Source: JADJYF01 sp050186725 (GTDB lineage: Bacteria > Pseudomonadota > Gammaproteobacteria > Ga0077536). From it: a DNA stretch of 64,000 nucleotides. Position numbers and translations under genes: made by a program. The notes beneath the pieces are model-generated. The model was given only the letters and a program-made list of their open reading frames with translations, was not told where the DNA came from and made no database searches. The stretch's first letter is position 1. Every line of letters starts with the position of its first letter. Location of the stretch: assembly GCA_050186725.1 (NCBI GenBank), contig JBFWYG010000017.1, positions 6,802 through 70,801 of the forward strand, written 5' to 3'. Below are positions 1-8,480 of this stretch, in pieces.

Positions 1-126
1 GGCACCTTCGACGCACCGCAGCGGCCGCCCTGCGGCATCGTCGGCGTGTGGGTCAACGGGCGGCGCGTGGTGGCGGAGGGCAAGGCGACCGCCGAACGGC
101 CCGGGCGAGTGCTACGACGCGCCTGA
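1..126 (+). CDS. N-acyl-D-amino-acid deacylase, C-terminal fragment
   Basis: Frame 1 is open from the first base to a TGA at 124-126. It encodes the last 41 residues of a protein that begins before the window. The visible part contains GIVGVWVNGRRVVAEGKATAE followed by RPGRVLRR, which matches the usual ending of D-aminoacylases and related amidohydrolases (VNG, a gap, RPGR-VLR). These enzymes hydrolyse N-acyl-D-amino acids with a metal-dependent TIM-barrel domain, and this tail belongs to the small beta-sandwich that closes the fold. No catalytic residue is visible here, so the exact substrate class is uncertain. The gene converges on the sensor kinase gene on the other strand, with 17 bases between the stop codons. 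Confidence 0.7.
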   Translation, partial: GTFDAPQRPPCGIVGVWVNGRRVVAEGKATAERPGRVLRRA

Positions 127-143
127 GCCCTGCTTGCGACCGA

Positions 144-3100
144 TCACGACGGGCGCAGAGGTTCGAGGATGCGTTGCAGGGACTCCAGCGGGATCGGCTT
201 CACCAGGTGATGATCGAAGCCGGCGGCGCGGGTGCGGGCGCGGTCCTCCTCCTGGCCCCAGCCGGTCTGGGCGACGATGGTCACCGCGCCACCGAAGGTC
301 TGGCGCAGGCGGCGACACACCGCGTGTCCGTCGAGGCGCGGCAAGCCGATATCGAGCAGCGCCACGTTCGGCGGCTCACGCAGCGCCATCGCGATGGCCT
401 GCTCGCCGTCGTTGGCGATGCTGACCTCGTGGCCCAGCATCTCGAGCAGCATGGCGAGGCTCTCGGCGTTGTCGTGGTTGTCGTCCACCACGAGGATGCG
501 CAGACCCGGCTGCGCGGGTGATGATGCCGCGCCGCGCGGCGCTTCGAGGGGCTTGGGTGCCGGCGTGCCGCTGCGCGGCAAGGCCACCACGAAGCGCGCG
601 CCGCGGCCTTCGCCCTCGCTCTCCACGCGGACCTTGCCGTCGTGCATCTCCACCAGCCGGCGCACCAGCGTGAGCCCGATGCCGAGGCCGCCCTGCGCGC
701 GATGCAGCGCGCTGTCCGCCTGGGTGAAGAGATCGAACACCATCGACAGTTGCTCGGCGCGAATGCCGATGCCATCGTCGCTCACCGTCACCTCGACCTC
801 GTCCGCCGCGCAGCGCGCGGCGACGCGGATGTGGCCGCCGGGCGGCGTGTACTTGCAGGCGTTGTTCAGCAGGTTGGCGAAGACCTGCGCGAGGCGCGTG
901 AGGTCGGCGTCCAGCATCACCGGCTCGGCCGGCAGGTCGACCACCAGTTCATGGCCCATGGTGGTGATATGCGGTCGGCTGGTCTCGACCGCGTTGTCGA
1001 TCACCGCGGCCAGCGCCACCGGCGCGCGGCGCAGTTCGATGGTGCCGCGGCTGATGCGGCTGATGTCCAGCAGGTCGTCCACCAGGCGCGTGAGCTGGTC
1101 CACCTGGCGCGCCATGCTGGCCAGCGCGTGTTCCAGCCGCCCATCCTCTTCGCCGCCAAGGCTGAGCAGGTTCAGACTGTTTGCCAGCGGCGCCAGCGGA
1201 TTGCGCAGCTCGTGGGCGAGGGTCGCGAGGAACTCGTCCTTGCGCAGGTCGGCCTCGCGCAGCTGGCGCTCGACCTGGGTGACGTGGGTGAGATCCTGTA
1301 CGTAGCTGATCCAGCTGCCCGCGGAAGCGTCCAGCAGCGCGCCGCCGATCATCACCGGCACGCGGTGGCCGTCGCGATGCAGGTACTCCTTGCGAAACGG
1401 CCCGTAGCGACCCTCGTCGTGCAGCTCGGCCAGCGCCTGTGCGTCGGCCGGCGCGTACTCCGGGGGCGTCATCGCCCGCCAGTCCAGGCCATGGGCGACG
1501 AACTCGGCGCGCGTGTGACCGAGCATGCCGAGGAACGTGTCATTGGCCTCGGTCACGCGATCGCCGACGGCGACGATCACTCCGATGAAGCCCGCTTCCA
1601 GCAGGCGCTCGGTCTTGGCGGTCTGCAGACGCAGCGCGGCCTCGACCGCCTTGCGCGCGCTGATGTCCACGGCCGACGCGATGAGCTGGGTCACGTGGCC
1701 AGCCTCGTCGCGTATCGGGTTCAACATGAAGTCGGCCTGCATGGGCGGCGCGTCTACGGTATTGATCTCGATGTCGAAGCGCGAGGCGTTGCCGATGAGA
1801 CCGCGCGCGATGGCCGCGCCCACCGCCTGGTGAACGTTCGGTGAGCGCTGCCACCACACGGTCTCGGTGAAGGGCAGACCAATCGCGTGCTCCCGCGTGG
1901 TGCCCGCCACCTCGAGGGCCGGCATGTTGACTTCGCGTATCCTGCCCGCGAGATCGAGCACGCCAACCATCACAGGCAGGTTGTCGAGTACCGCGCGCAG
2001 CTGGGCTTCGCTCGCGCGCAGGTTCTGCTCGGCCTCGCGCGTGGCGGTGATGTCGGTACAGGTGCCGAACCAGCGCGTGGCGTGGCCGTCGTCATCGCGG
2101 AGCGGCACGGCGCGCCCGAGGAACCAGCGGAACTCGCCGTCGTGCCGCCGCAGGGGAAAGGTGTCCTCCCACGGTTCGCCGGCGGCGAGCTGGCCGAGGA
2201 AGCCGCGCACCACGCGCGCGACGTGATCGGGGTGGTGGAAACCGGCCCATTGGCGCGCGCGCAGCGGCGCCGGCGCGCTGCCGGTATAGGCGTACCACAC
2301 CTGGTTGTACCACTGCATGCAGCCTTCCGCGTCCGCCACCCAGCAGAGCTGCGGAATGGATTCGGCCAGCAGGTGGAACTCGCGCTCGCTGCGCGCCAGG
2401 GCGCGCTCGCGCGCGCGTCGCTCGGAAATCTCGCGGAATACCAGCACCGCGCCACGGATCTCGCCGTGGGTGTCGCGTATCGGCGCGGCGCTGTCGTCCA
2501 AGGGCCACTCCGTGCCGTCCCGCGAGATCAGGATGGTGTGGTTGCTGAGGCCGACGATGACACCGCGCTGCAGGGCGATCAGTGCCGGGTTGTCCACCAT
2601 TTCGCGCGTATCCTCGCCGACGATGCGAAACACATCCACTATCGGCTGGTCACGCGCCGCGTCTTCGGTCCAGCCGGTGAGGCGCTGGCCGATGGCGTTC
2701 ATGAAGGTCACGCGGCCCGCCGCGTCGGTCATGATGACCCCGTCACCGATGCTCGCGAGCGTCGCCTGCAGCAGTTGACGATGATGGAAGATCGCTTCCG
2801 CCGCGGTCTCACGGTTGCGCAGGAAACGCGCGAGGATCCACCCGCAGAGGACAATCGCGAGGAGTCCCACGCCGATCAGCAGCGCGCCGGCGCGCAGCGT
2901 CACCGCGTAGGCGTGGGTGGCCGCCTGCTCGCGTTCGCCCAGCAGCGCCGCCTCGGTCACGCGCATGGCTTCCAGCAGCTCGTCGATGGTGGCGAGACGA
3001 TGGTCGTTGTCGCCGGAGGCGACGCGCGCCCGCGCGGCTGCCAAGCCCTCGCGGGCATGCACCTCGAGCGTGGCGTTCCAGCCGGCGATCACCTCCGCAA

Positions 3101-3467
3101 TCAGACCCTCCAGGCGCCGCACCTTGGCAGCCTGCGCTGGGTTGTCCGCCGTCAGCGCGGCGACCGCCGCGAGCGCGCTCTGCGCCGTGCGCGTCGCCGC
3201 CCGGAAGTCCTCGGCCGGCGTCTGAGCGTCGATGAGGAGGTGGGTGCGTTGCGAAGCCTGTGCGTCGTGCAGCGCGGCGCTCAGGTGATCGAGCCGGCCG
3301 AGCACACGGTGGGTATGGGCGACCCAGCGGGCATGCTCGGCGGTGCGCGTCAGGTTCGGGTAGTACAGCGCGGCGCATAGCAGCAGCAGAGCCGCGGCGG
3401 CGCCGGTCAGGGTCGCGATCATGGTGGTCGACTTCATGCGCGCGACTCGCACGAGTGGAACAAGCAT
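144..3467 (-). CDS. Hybrid sensor histidine kinase with CHASE3, four PAS domains and a receiver
   Basis: This 1107-residue membrane signalling kinase has an N-terminal transmembrane helix (about residues 16-36), a periplasmic CHASE3-like helical domain, and a second membrane helix (ILCGW region, near 200). Four PAS/PAC units follow (about 225-735), the first three introduced by LQATLASIGDGVI, LLAESIPQLCWV and VLDNLPVMVGVLD. The HisKA box FLATLAHELRNPLAPL carries the phosphorylatable His. An HATPase domain with NLLNNACKYTPPGG and DDGIGI comes next. The C-terminal receiver has VVDD, LLDIGLPRLDG (phospho-acceptor Asp) and LVKP. The stimulus is unknown; CHASE3 plus PAS suggests combined periplasmic and cytoplasmic sensing. 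No separate response regulator is adjacent, so output may go through its own receiver to an unlinked partner. The start at 3467 has no clear ribosome site; a second ATG at 3437 (MKSTTMIATL) is equally plausible and keeps the membrane helix. Confidence 0.9.
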   Translation of the reverse strand: MLVPLVRVARMKSTTMIATLTGAAAALLLLCAALYYPNLTRTAEHARWVAHTHRVLGRLDHLSAALHDAQASQRTHLLIDAQTPAEDFRAATRTAQSALAAVAALTADNPAQAAKVRRLEGLIAEVIAGWNATLEVHAREGLAAARARVASGDNDHRLATIDELLEAMRVTEAALLGEREQAATHAYAVTLRAGALLIGVGLLAIVLCGWILARFLRNRETAAEAIFHHRQLLQATLASIGDGVIMTDAAGRVTFMNAIGQRLTGWTEDAARDQPIVDVFRIVGEDTREMVDNPALIALQRGVIVGLSNHTILISRDGTEWPLDDSAAPIRDTHGEIRGAVLVFREISERRARERALARSEREFHLLAESIPQLCWVADAEGCMQWYNQVWYAYTGSAPAPLRARQWAGFHHPDHVARVVRGFLGQLAAGEPWEDTFPLRRHDGEFRWFLGRAVPLRDDDGHATRWFGTCTDITATREAEQNLRASEAQLRAVLDNLPVMVGVLDLAGRIREVNMPALEVAGTTREHAIGLPFTETVWWQRSPNVHQAVGAAIARGLIGNASRFDIEINTVDAPPMQADFMLNPIRDEAGHVTQLIASAVDISARKAVEAALRLQTAKTERLLEAGFIGVIVAVGDRVTEANDTFLGMLGHTRAEFVAHGLDWRAMTPPEYAPADAQALAELHDEGRYGPFRKEYLHRDGHRVPVMIGGALLDASAGSWISYVQDLTHVTQVERQLREADLRKDEFLATLAHELRNPLAPLANSLNLLSLGGEEDGRLEHALASMARQVDQLTRLVDDLLDISRISRGTIELRRAPVALAAVIDNAVETSRPHITTMGHELVVDLPAEPVMLDADLTRLAQVFANLLNNACKYTPPGGHIRVAARCAADEVEVTVSDDGIGIRAEQLSMVFDLFTQADSALHRAQGGLGIGLTLVRRLVEMHDGKVRVESEGEGRGARFVVALPRSGTPAPKPLEAPRGAASSPAQPGLRILVVDDNHDNAESLAMLLEMLGHEVSIANDGEQAIAMALREPPNVALLDIGLPRLDGHAVCRRLRQTFGGAVTIVAQTGWGQEEDRARTRAAGFDHHLVKPIPLESLQRILEPLRPS

Positions 3468-3712
3468 GGGCGCATGATTCGCCTATCCCTGTCCGAAGCT
3501 GGGGGACGGACGCAGTATAGGGGCTTGTGGCCGGGGTGGAACGCCCCACGCCCGCGCGCCGCGCGCGGCACACGAAGAAACATGCACGTCCAACGCTGCT
3601 TTCGTACCGAGGGGCGGCCTTGCCGGCGGCGGCGGCCTCCGTCGCGCTTGCGGCTGGTCAATCGCCCGCACCGCGGGCATGCTGCGCGCATCCGCGCCCA
3701 AGGACTGGCTGC

Positions 3713-4726
3713 ATGTTCATCCCCTATCGCGTCGATGTCGAACACGACAGCCTGCCGTGGGTCACGCTCGCGGTGTGCGTGCTGTGCATCTTCGTCTACT
3801 ACCAGCAGGCGAGCAGCGAGCAGAGCCTGGCGCCGGCGGCCAAGGCCTGGTGCGCGCAGAAGGATCATTCGCGGCGCTTCTGGCTGACCGTGCAGAAGGT
3901 CACCGGCGAGCGCAGCCGCGGGCGCTGCGCCGAGCTCCTGACCGTGGTGCACGGCTCGGGTCGACCGGAGGCGGTCATTCCGCTGCTCGCCGAGCAGGCC
4001 GAACCCTGGGACACCATGAGCCGCGCGCAGAGCCGCGCCTACACCACCCGCCAGCTCGAGGCCGCCGTCGCGGCTTTCGCGAGCAAGGTGCCGCCCACCT
4101 TGACCGAAAGACTGGTGTTCGACCCGGCCAAGAGCGACCTCACGCGCATGTTCACCGCCGCCATCGCGCATGGCGGGATCGATCATCTGCTCGGCAATCT
4201 GTTCTTCTTCGTCGCGTTCGCGGTGCTGGTGGAAATGGCGGTGGGCTCGGTGATCTACCTGCTCCTGCTGCTGGAGTTCGCCTATGGCACCCACGTCGCC
4301 TACGCCGTGTCGCAGCTCGCGACCCACAGTTCGGTGCCGACCTTGGGCCTGTCGGGCGTGGTGTCGGGGATGATCGGGATGTTCGCCTACCTCGCACCCA
4401 GCATGCGCATCCGCTGCCTGGCGTTCTTCCTGGTGTTCTGGCGGACCTTCGCCGTGCCGGCCTGGCTGCTGGCGGCGTGGTTCGTCGGCTGGGACGTCTA
4501 CAACCTGGTGCGTGACGACGGTTCGTCCAACGTCAACCTGGTCGCCCACGTGAGCGGCGCGGCGCTCGGCTTCATGACCGGCTTCGCGTTCTTCGGCGGC
4601 ACGCGCGAGCGCATTCGTCGTCTCATGGCCGGCGAGTCGACCCGCGCCGGCGGCGCGCGGCGCGCGAGCGTGCCGGCAGGGCGCGGCGCGCCGGTGGCAA
4701 GGGCCGGGCGTTCGGCCCGACGATGA
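3713..4726 (+). CDS. Rhomboid-family intramembrane serine protease
   Basis: This 337-residue polytopic membrane protein contains the rhomboid signature. It has HLLGNLFFF in the second core helix, the catalytic serine in GLSGVVSG, and the catalytic His in NLVAHVSGAALG. Rhomboids cleave single-pass membrane proteins within or near the membrane. The first helix (LPWVTLAVCVLCIFVYY) is followed by an unusually long hydrophilic segment of roughly 130 residues before the core, larger than the simple loop of minimal bacterial rhomboids. I chose the ATG at 3713 (MFIPYRVDVEHD) because homologous rhomboids begin this way; the open frame runs back to 3527 but its extra residues are arginine-rich, low-complexity translation. 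The C-terminus is a basic, probably cytoplasmic tail. No neighbour suggests a substrate. Confidence 0.88.
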   Translation: MFIPYRVDVEHDSLPWVTLAVCVLCIFVYYQQASSEQSLAPAAKAWCAQKDHSRRFWLTVQKVTGERSRGRCAELLTVVHGSGRPEAVIPLLAEQAEPWDTMSRAQSRAYTTRQLEAAVAAFASKVPPTLTERLVFDPAKSDLTRMFTAAIAHGGIDHLLGNLFFFVAFAVLVEMAVGSVIYLLLLLEFAYGTHVAYAVSQLATHSSVPTLGLSGVVSGMIGMFAYLAPSMRIRCLAFFLVFWRTFAVPAWLLAAWFVGWDVYNLVRDDGSSNVNLVAHVSGAALGFMTGFAFFGGTRERIRRLMAGESTRAGGARRASVPAGRGAPVARAGRSARR

Positions 4727-4750
4727 GGGGAGCAGACTAGGCTGGGGCGC

Positions 4751-5086
4751 TTACTTGCGCTTCGGCAGGCGGCAGACGATGCCGGCCAGGTATTCCCGTG
4801 CGCGCCAGGAGGTCTCGAACTTGCCCACCACCTCGCAGTCGCAGCGCGCGCCATGGGCGCGCAGCCAGGCGATGCTGGGACGCACTTCGAGCTGGTGGTC
4901 GATGAGGAATTGCTGGGTGTGGCGGAAGCCGTGGCTGCATTCGCGCAGCTGCAGCACGTCGTCGAGGTACTCGAACAGGGCCACCACGTCGGGCCGATAG
5001 AGCGGCGCCGCCGGGGCCGGGGCGCGGGCCGGTCGCGCCGCGGAGGACGACCGGGTTTCGAGGGGGCGTACGAGTTTGGGCTGCAT
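4751..5086 (-). CDS. Small protein, DUF2695-like
   Basis: This 111-residue soluble protein of unknown function has a low-complexity Ala/Pro/Arg N-terminus (residues 10-30). A conserved-looking core follows with GFRHTQQFLIDHQLEVRPSI, then WLRAHGARCDCEVVGKFE. The pairing of an HT-x-x-FL helix with W-L-x-x-x-G-x-x-CDCEV is what I recall of the DUF2695 family, whose members are short and uncharacterised. The CDC pair could bind metal, but this is speculation. The start MQPKLVRP at 5086 is preferred over an upstream in-frame ATG at 5161 because the extra residues overlap an AT-rich stretch that looks like a promoter region. The gene converges with the rhomboid gene. Confidence 0.6.
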   Translation of the reverse strand: MQPKLVRPLETRSSSAARPARAPAPAAPLYRPDVVALFEYLDDVLQLRECSHGFRHTQQFLIDHQLEVRPSIAWLRAHGARCDCEVVGKFETSWRAREYLAGIVCRLPKRK

Positions 5087-5283
5087 GGGCTGTGACTTCC
5101 GCGATCTGTTATCGGCACGATCCCATTCTAGCGTTAACAGAATTTTGCATTTCCTTTGCAATCAGCCGATCGCCCCGATTTAGGGGCGTTTCGCTGTTCC
5201 TTTCGTGCCATGCATTCCGCTGCGCGGTCGGAGGGTTCAAGGCCGTGGGCCGCCACTCGGACGGCCCCGGCCCGCGTCGCCGC

Positions 5284-6258
5284 CTACTTGATCACCACCG
5301 GGTTCACCGGCGCGCCGGTGCCGTTGACTATCTTGAGCGGGGCCGCGGTGTAGAGGAAGGTGTACTGACCGTCCTTGGCGCAGTCCTCCGCGAGGTCTTC
5401 CAGCCACGCGATCTCGGTCAGGGTCACGCCGAGGTTGCGCATCAGCGCGTTGTGCAGCGGCAGGGCGACGCCGGACACCGGATCGATGGTCACCTCGTTG
5501 GCGATGGTGTCGGTGACCAGGTTCGGGATCTCCATGTCGTGGAACCACTGCACCAGTTCCGGGCTGTAGGTCAGGCCCGGCTCGATGAAGTCCTTGAAGA
5601 ATTCCTCCTTCGGCGTGCGGTAGAAGCTGCCGATCCAGCCGGTGCGCACCACCAGGATGTCGTGCTTCTCGATGGTCGCGCCCTGCGCCTCGACGCAGGC
5701 CAGCAGGTCTTCGTGGGTGAAGGTCTCGCCGCGGCCGAGCACGTCCTTGCCGCGCCAGCGCGCGATGTCGATGAGGATGCCGCGGCCGACGATGCCCTTC
5801 TCCGCCAGCGGCAGGATGCTGGCCTTGGCCAGGCCGCCGATGGTGGTCTTGGCGTCGTAGCCGTTCCAGATCTGGCCGTCGTACCACACGTGACCGAGGG
5901 CGTCGTACTGGGTCGAGCCCTGGGTGAAGCAGGACAGGAAGTCGTCCGCGTAGTGCATGCCGCCGGGGAAGTGCAGGCCTTTGCCGGCAATCCAGTTGCC
6001 CTCGTCGATGACCGTGGTGCGAATGGCGCCCGCGCGACCGGGCCACACCGGGTCGCCCTCGGGGTTGGCCATCTTGACCTGCAGGGTGAAGACCTTGCCC
6101 GACTTGATGGCGCCGGCCGATTTCTTGATGACCTCGGGGGTGAGGTAGTTGAGCGAGCCGACCTCGTCGTCCGGGCCCCACTTGCCCCAGTTGCGCGGGG
6201 CATCCTTCAACAAGTTGGCAAGACTCGGGTCGTTGTTGTTGCAGCACTGGTCGCTCAC
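5284..6258 (-). CDS. Cyclase-family (kynurenine formamidase-like) hydrolase
   Basis: This 324-residue protein belongs to the putative cyclase family (PF04199), which includes metal-dependent amide hydrolases such as bacterial kynurenine formamidase. Evidence is the GSTQYDALGHVWYDG segment at about residues 113-127 in the position of the metal-binding motif, the core IDIARWRGKDVLGRGETFTHEDL, and IPNLVTDTIANE. In this longer subfamily the classical HxGTHxDxPxH motif is replaced by TQ-x-DAL-x-H, so metal binding is expected to use a variant ligand set. The protein starts with GTG at 6258. A GAGGAG ribosome site eight bases upstream on the minus strand settles that start. The N-terminus has two adjacent cysteines (DQCCNNND), and there is no signal peptide. 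Substrate unknown. Confidence 0.8.
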   Translation of the reverse strand: MSDQCCNNNDPSLANLLKDAPRNWGKWGPDDEVGSLNYLTPEVIKKSAGAIKSGKVFTLQVKMANPEGDPVWPGRAGAIRTTVIDEGNWIAGKGLHFPGGMHYADDFLSCFTQGSTQYDALGHVWYDGQIWNGYDAKTTIGGLAKASILPLAEKGIVGRGILIDIARWRGKDVLGRGETFTHEDLLACVEAQGATIEKHDILVVRTGWIGSFYRTPKEEFFKDFIEPGLTYSPELVQWFHDMEIPNLVTDTIANEVTIDPVSGVALPLHNALMRNLGVTLTEIAWLEDLAEDCAKDGQYTFLYTAAPLKIVNGTGAPVNPVVIK

Positions 6259-6372
6259 GGCTGGCTTCTCCTCTCGTTGGTCGGCGTGGCGCGGCGCTTG
6301 GAGGCCGCGCGCTTCGGGACATCCCGGGCCAATGGTACGAGAACTCGCCGGCCGGCGGCAGGCGGGCGACGG

Positions 6373-7041
6373 TCAGCCGCGCCGGTCGAGCCCGGCGCGG
6401 GCGGTGAGCGTGTAGAACTCGCGGCTCTGGCCGGTGATGAGACCGACCAGTGCGTCGAGCAGCGCGCGGTCCGCCGCCTCCAGCGGCAGGTCGTAGGTGG
6501 TGGTGCCGAGCATCACCACGTTGTGCAGCGTGAGACGCATGCGTTCGCGCGCGCGATCGGCCGCGAAGCGCACGCTGGCCGCCACGCGCGCCTCGATGAC
6601 CAGCTTGCAGGCCAGCGCCGAACTCGCGCCGCGCACTTCCAGGCCATGGTCGAACAAGCGCCGCGAGAGCGTCTTGTACACCGCCTCGGAAGCGCAGCCG
6701 TAGACCAGCGGCTCGCGCCCGCGGTAGTCGAAGCTGAGCAGGAAGGCGCCGTCGGCCACGCTGGCATCGTCACTGAGGGCGAAGTTGCTGAGCAGCGTGG
6801 TGCGCAGCCGGCCGATGCCGACCAGGTCGAACTCCGCAAGCAGGCGCAGCGGCGGGTTGCTGGCCGAGGCCACCAGCGCGGCGCAGGTGCGGCGCGCCTG
6901 CACCAGCCGCGGATCGCGCTGGTCACGCGCGCGGAGCGCACCGCTCGGCACCACGCGCGAGCGCACGTGGGAGATCGGATCGTCGGTGGTGTCGGGATCG
7001 GTGGCATCCGCCGCCTGAGGTTCGGTCTTGTCCGCGTCCAT
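6373..7041 (-). CDS. Hypothetical protein
   Basis: I do not recognise this 222-residue protein. It is soluble, with an acidic Asp/Thr-rich N-terminal tail (residues 1-25) and then a mixed alpha/beta body with no transmembrane segment or known catalytic motif. Recognisable stretches include FDLVGIGRLRTTLLSNFAL, AFLLSFDYRGREPLV and RLTLHNVVMLGTTTYDLPLEA. It starts 127 bases from, and divergently to, the nucleoside transporter, with which it may share a control region. It ends 114 bases before the start of the cyclase gene on the same strand, so the two could be cotranscribed. Codon use looks like that of its neighbours. Confidence 0.6.
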   Translation of the reverse strand: MDADKTEPQAADATDPDTTDDPISHVRSRVVPSGALRARDQRDPRLVQARRTCAALVASASNPPLRLLAEFDLVGIGRLRTTLLSNFALSDDASVADGAFLLSFDYRGREPLVYGCASEAVYKTLSRRLFDHGLEVRGASSALACKLVIEARVAASVRFAADRARERMRLTLHNVVMLGTTTYDLPLEAADRALLDALVGLITGQSREFYTLTARAGLDRRG

Positions 7042-7168
7042 CCTGTCCCTTTGTCGTCGCCTGCACCGGCGACGACCGTACTATCGGACAGCGCGCGCCG
7101 CGCCTGGACGCCGGCCCCCGACATTTGCGACGCTTGACACATTCTCCGCTCGCGCAAGGAGCGCCCGC

Positions 7169-8407
7169 TTGTCCGTCGTCCAGGCCCTGCTCGGCATCGT
7201 CGTCTTTCACCTGCTGATCTGGGCGCTGAGCGAGGACCGCGCGCGCATCACCTGGCGCATCGCCGTGATCGGGCTCGCCCTGCAGTTCGCCATCGCGCTC
7301 TTGCTGGTCTACCTGCCACCGGCGCGCGCGCTGTTCGATGGTCTGAACGCCGCGATGCTCGCGCTGCAGACCGCGACCGAAGCCGGCACCAGCTTCGTGT
7401 TCGGTTTCCTCGGCGGTGGCGCGCCGCCGGTGCCCGACTCGCCACCGCAGGGCTGGTACGTGCTCGCGCTGCGCGCGCTGCCGCTGGTGCTGGTGGTGAG
7501 CGCGCTGTCGCGGGTGCTGACCTACTGGCGCGTGCTGCCGCTGGTGGTGCGACTGCTGTCCCGCGCGCTGGAACGCGCGCTCGGCATCGGCGGCGCGCTG
7601 GCCTTCTCCGCGGCCGCCAACGTGTTTCTCGGCCAGACCGAGGCGCCGCTCCTGATCCGTCCCTACCTCGCGGCGCTGAGCCGCAGCGAACTGTTCGCGG
7701 TCATGACCACCGGCATGGCGACCATCGCCGGCACGGTGTTCGCGCTCTACGCGCAGATCCTGGGGCCGGTGCTGCCGGACGCGAGCGGCCACCTGCTGGT
7801 GGCCTCGCTCATGAGCCTGCCGGCAGCGCTCGCTTACAGCCTGATCCTGGTGCCGCCCAGCCATCACACCGGCGCCGAGCAGCGCTTCGAGCGCGAGGAC
7901 GAGGGCACGCTCGACGCGCTCGCGAATGGCACCACCCAGGGCCTTTCCCTGTATCTCAACGTGGTGGCGATGCTGCTGGTGATGGTGGCGACGGTGCACC
8001 TGGTCGATCTCGGCATCGGCCAGGTGCAGGCGGCCGGCGCGCCGCTCAGCCTCGCGCGCATGCTCGGCTGGACACTCGCGCCGCTGTGCTGGCTCATCGG
8101 CGTGCCCTGGTCGGAATGCGTCACGGCCGGTGGCCTGCTCGGCGTCAAGGTGGTGCTGAACGAACTGCTCGCCTACCTGCAGATGAGCCAGCTGCCGAGC
8201 GCCGCCCTGGGTGAGCACAGCCGCCTCATCATGACCTACGCGCTGTGCGGCTTCGCCAATCTCGGCAGCCTCGGCATGCTGCTGGCGGGCCTCGGCGTGA
8301 TGGTGCCCGAGCGGCGGCGCGAAGTGGTCGAACTCGGCGCCCGCTCGGTGCTGGTGGGGGTGCTCGCCACCTGCACCACCGGCGCCGTGATCGGGCTCGT
8401 GACCTGA
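7169..8407 (+). CDS. Concentrative (NupC/CNT) nucleoside transporter
   Basis: This roughly 412-residue inner-membrane protein of the concentrative nucleoside transporter family imports nucleosides with H+ or Na+. Family signatures visible are GFLGGG after TSFVFG, the ANVFLGQTEAPLLIRPYL segment (the QTEAP nucleoside-binding loop), SELFAVMTTGMATIAGTV, GVKVVLNELLAYL, and CGFANLGSLGMLLAGLG near the end. Length matches the bacterial family (about 400-425). I place the start at a TTG at 7169, because AAGGA lies eight bases upstream and the protein then begins with the first membrane helix (SVVQALLGIVVFHLLIW). The open frame extends to 7028, but that segment overlaps the divergent gene and encodes arginine-rich non-membrane sequence. 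Confidence 0.9.
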   Translation: MSVVQALLGIVVFHLLIWALSEDRARITWRIAVIGLALQFAIALLLVYLPPARALFDGLNAAMLALQTATEAGTSFVFGFLGGGAPPVPDSPPQGWYVLALRALPLVLVVSALSRVLTYWRVLPLVVRLLSRALERALGIGGALAFSAAANVFLGQTEAPLLIRPYLAALSRSELFAVMTTGMATIAGTVFALYAQILGPVLPDASGHLLVASLMSLPAALAYSLILVPPSHHTGAEQRFEREDEGTLDALANGTTQGLSLYLNVVAMLLVMVATVHLVDLGIGQVQAAGAPLSLARMLGWTLAPLCWLIGVPWSECVTAGGLLGVKVVLNELLAYLQMSQLPSAALGEHSRLIMTYALCGFANLGSLGMLLAGLGVMVPERRREVVELGARSVLVGVLATCTTGAVIGLVT

Positions 8408-8480
8408 GTCCGCGCGAGGCGCTTGCCGTCGATGTCCGTGCCGCCCACAGTGTCCATCCGTTCCCGCAGGCCCGCCTGAC

